A stretch of 64,000 bases of DNA from Papio anubis (taxonomy: Eukaryota > Chordata > Mammalia > Primates > Cercopithecidae), in contig NC_044984.1 of NCBI RefSeq assembly GCF_008728515.1, positions 88,831,181 to 88,895,180 of the forward strand. Direction: 5' to 3'. The notes under the pieces are model-generated. The model was not told where the DNA came from and ran no database searches. It worked only from the letters and a program-made list of their open reading frames with translations. Positions 61,533 to 64,000 of the stretch are shown here, piece after piece. The position numbers and the translations under genes were made by a program. Every line of letters starts with the position of its first letter. Position 1 is the stretch's first letter.

Positions 61533-61560
61533 GTAACCTCAGGTCGGGACCAACTACCCA

Positions 61561-62085
61561 GAAGAGAGCCCTCCTCGCCCCCGCACCTCTTGCTCCAAGT
61601 CTCCTGTCCTGGTTATCCCAACTTCAGGGCCCACTTGGGGTCACATGGGGAACTACTTGTCTTAAGGCTGTAAACAGGAGTTGGAAGAGGAGATGCTAGC
61701 TTTTGAGAACTTCCATGATCATCCAAAGGCGGAAACAAAGTAGGCGGTCAGCCTTTCAAAATACGTGTTGGAAGAAACAGACACCTTCCCATCCCCAGCG
61801 TTTGTTCAGTGCTTTGGTTGGGCTTTGATTCTCACTACTTTGTGAAGCAAAGCTTATTTTTACCCCCAAGGTTATGATTTTCAGGCTCTAGTTATTAGGC
61901 AACTGTGAGGTGATTTTTTTGTTGAAATGAGGGGAAACGGGCCCTTAGAAAGGACCGTGTCTCTTTAGAGAAGAGGGAAAAAAGGACAGTGGGGTAGTAA
62001 TGGAATGTTGCTGGATGGATTACATAGATGAGACATGGGAGATAGAATAGAGAATCCAGAAATTCCCGTGTATGTGTGAGTGTTT
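61561..62085. other. flank of the CpG island, probably CEP83-DT intron
   Basis: CpG density drops away; no repeat recognised. Confidence 0.45.
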
Positions 62086-62089
62086 AGTA

Positions 62090-62235
62090 TGGTAACAGTA
62101 GCTCACATTTGCTGAGAATTTGTGTGTCAAGTACTGGCGTACTTTTTCAGGTTATCTTATTTAACTCTCCCATCTCTGTAAGGTAGGTGCAATTGTTATC
62201 TCCATTTTACAGAGTTGCCCAAGACCATTACTTTT
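62090..62235 (+). repeat. MIR fragment
   Basis: GTAGCTCACATTTGCTGAGA, TTATCTCCATTTTACAGAG and the core order are clear. Confidence 0.75.
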
Positions 62236-62330
62236 AAGCGTTGGAGCCAGACAACTCCAGAAATCTCAGTGGTAACCAGTAAACTATACATTACAAATTA
62301 CTGGTCAGTAGGAAAAAGATTATTCGGGAA

Positions 62331-62630
62331 ATGGCGGTGGCTCACGCCTGTAATCCCAGCACTCTGGGAGGCCAAGGCAGGTAGATCACCTGAGGTCAGG
62401 AGTTTGAGACCACCCTGGCCAATATGGTGAAACCTCATCTACTAAAAATACAAAAAATTAGCCGGGCGTGGTGGCGGGCGCCCTGAAATCCCAGCTACTC
62501 GGGAGGAGGAGGCAGGAGAATCACTTGAACCCGGGAGGCGGAGGTTGCAGTGAGCCGAGATCGCGCCATTGCACTCCAGCCTGGGCAACAAGAGCGAAAC
62601 TGTCTCAAAAAAAAAAAAAAGAAAAAAATG
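62331..62630 (+). mobile_element. Alu, 5' truncated by a few bases, CpG-rich
   Basis: Begins GGCGGTGGCTCACGCC; many CpGs remain, suggesting a younger copy. Confidence 0.95.
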
Positions 62631-62649
62631 CAAATTTAACTACACGAAG

Positions 62650-63425
62650 ATTATAATCTACAAAGTTAGAAAACAGTGAACCAGTGGAAAATACATTAAA
62701 ATCATGTGCAAAAAGGATTCATAATATACAAAGAGGTCTTAGAAATCAATTAAAAACTTAAACACTCCAATTACTAAAATTGACAAAAAATGCCAATAGA
62801 ACATTCCTAAGCCAAGAAAAACAAATATTCAGTTAAAAAACATAAGGTTGTCCCACTTCCAAACAGTTGTTTTTTGTCTATCATTGTTGATAGGAGTGTG
62901 GGATACAATTACTGTCAGGCATTTTGGGTTTGAAGGTGAAATTGGTACAACCCTATTTACCAAAATTTAACATATGCTTTAACCTTTGCCCCATAGCTGT
63001 CTCATTTCTGAGGCATATACCCTAAGGAAATAAGAAAAGCACAAGGATACTCTTTGCCACCTTTTTTAAAAATAATGCTTCTAGAAACAAGTGTCCATCA
63101 CTAGGACACTAGTTAAGGAAATTACGGTTGGTACATGCAATGGAGTACTCTTGACCCATTAAAAACTGATGTAAAGTTCTTTATTTGCATTAAAATATGT
63201 CCAAAAAGTATAGTTTCACCTCAGGAAAAAAAAAAAAAGCAGAATATAATTTAGCAAGTACAGTGCTGTCCTAATGTGAATATATATGTGTACCTATGTT
63301 AATATAAGTGTACAAAAATATGTGGAAGGAGGTCAAAATACAGGTGGTTTACATTTTGTCTTTTGGACTTTTTATCTTGTTGGTGTTTTTTGTAATTTAT
63401 TATTTTACAAAAACAAAGTTGTGTT
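62650..63425 (+). mobile_element. old L1M (L1MC/L1ME-like) 3' fragment
   Basis: AAGTGTCCATCACTAGGACA and GGTACATGCAATGGAGTACT, then a T-rich 3' end. Confidence 0.6.
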
Positions 63426-63860
63426 TTATTTTGTAATTAAAGCTGTGCCAGTGAAAAGGGAGCCAGTTGACTCTTGACCTCAACAAGTAGGTAATCATGA
63501 TGAAGTAACTATGTCTGGGGATCTGAGTCTCAGCTTTCTTCTGTCTATAAATTTGATTATATTCATTTACCTATAGTTGGACAAGCTAACCTACCACTTG
63601 GACATCATAGTTTTGATTGCCCATATTGGACTGGGTACCCATTCTGTGTGTTCTCTGTGTGCCTGTCATGGTATTTGTCACACTACAGTGTAATTCCCTC
63701 TGTGCCAATAGATTGTTTGCTCCTGCCATACATATACACATGCACATATATCCTTTTTCTGCTACATGTTACACATTTCTTTTGATTTATTATTTGTCAT
63801 CTATATGTGTGTATAGAAGTTTTAATTTTAACATAGCCAAAATGCTAATGAAATCCCATA
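63426..63860. other. nothing recognised
   Basis: An 83-codon plus frame (63617-63868) is Cys/Leu-rich chance sequence without a domain. Confidence 0.45.
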
Positions 63861-63864
63861 GATA

Positions 63865-64000
63865 TTAAAGGGATACTTGGAACAACTTTATGCCAATAAT
63901 TCAATAACTTAAGCAAAATGGAAAAATTCCTAAAAAAAAAAAAAAATACAAATTACCAAAAGTGACACAAGAAGGAAAGGAAAATCTAAATGCCTCAATG
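63865..64000 (+). mobile_element. L1 ORF2 fragment running off the window end
   Basis: GGAACAACTTTATGCCAATA and TAACTTAAGCAAAATGGAAA are L1 endonuclease/RT-linker text. Confidence 0.7.

Larger units (their letters stand above)
60640..61560. promoter_or_regulatory. CEP83: CpG-island promoter, probably bidirectional (CEP83 minus, CEP83-DT plus)
   Basis: GC content and CpG density rise sharply here from an AT-rich background, and there is no TATA box. Visible elements are a GC box (GGAGGGGCGGT on the minus strand, about 60973-60983), two near-CRE sites (TGACGTCC 60943-60950; CGACGTCA 61051-61058), an ETS-type AGGAAGT (about 61031-61037) and an RFX X-box-like palindrome (61129-61140). All are repeat-free. 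CEP83 transcription is leftward. The rightward lncRNA CEP83-DT is known from the human locus and would start from the same island. Start sites were not seen directly. Confidence 0.85.

Overview
This is primate nuclear DNA, human or a close catarrhine relative. It is dense in Alu and L1 copies, has long introns and carries a CpG-island promoter. No prokaryotic, viral or plasmid gene layout is present. The only protein-coding gene I can support is the 5' part of CEP83 (formerly CCDC41), on the minus strand. CEP83 is a coiled-coil distal-appendage protein of the mother centriole, needed for ciliogenesis. Four coding exons are visible, running from high to low coordinate: 15505-15677 (start codon, plus 5'UTR to about 15746), 14885-15035, 6074-6166 and 3740-3871. 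They splice in frame (intron phases 2, 0, 0, 0) and give the first 183 residues. The rest of the gene lies below position 1.

The CEP83 promoter is the CpG-rich segment at about 60640-61560, so roughly 45 kb of 5' intron separates it from the start codon. On the other side of the island the sequence has the character of the divergent lncRNA CEP83-DT on the plus strand. I infer that gene from position only.

The rest is intronic repeat. About 32 Alu copies or fragments are present, 24 on the plus strand (antisense to CEP83) and 8 on the minus strand. Several large L1 copies lie on the plus strand: an L1MA-like copy at ~30.3-34.66 kb with most of ORF2 deleted; an L1PB-like near-full-length copy at ~37.38-44.45 kb carrying four Alu insertions; an L1M copy at ~48.58-54.15 kb; and older L1M/HAL1 pieces at ~8.5-10.4, 18.6-23.8 and 62.65-64 kb. 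LTRs include a 1,007-bp solo LTR with a 6-bp target duplication (1268-2274), a 564-bp solo LTR with a 5-bp duplication nested in an older repeat (24753-25316), a THE1/MST-type LTR with a perfect 5-bp duplication (57462-57835), and MLT1-like, ERVL-like and CCAAT-repeat LTRs. DNA transposons include a MER30-like hAT element with an 8-bp duplication (23411-23638) and Tigger-like elements. L2 and MIR fragments fill many gaps.

The points most worth a second look are the RFX X-box-like motifs in and downstream of the promoter of this cilium gene, the nested insertions with clean target duplications, an in-place micro-inversion inside an L1, and two recent-looking tandem duplications. I found no previously undescribed biological system. 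The window reads as an ordinary, repeat-rich intron and promoter of a ciliopathy gene.
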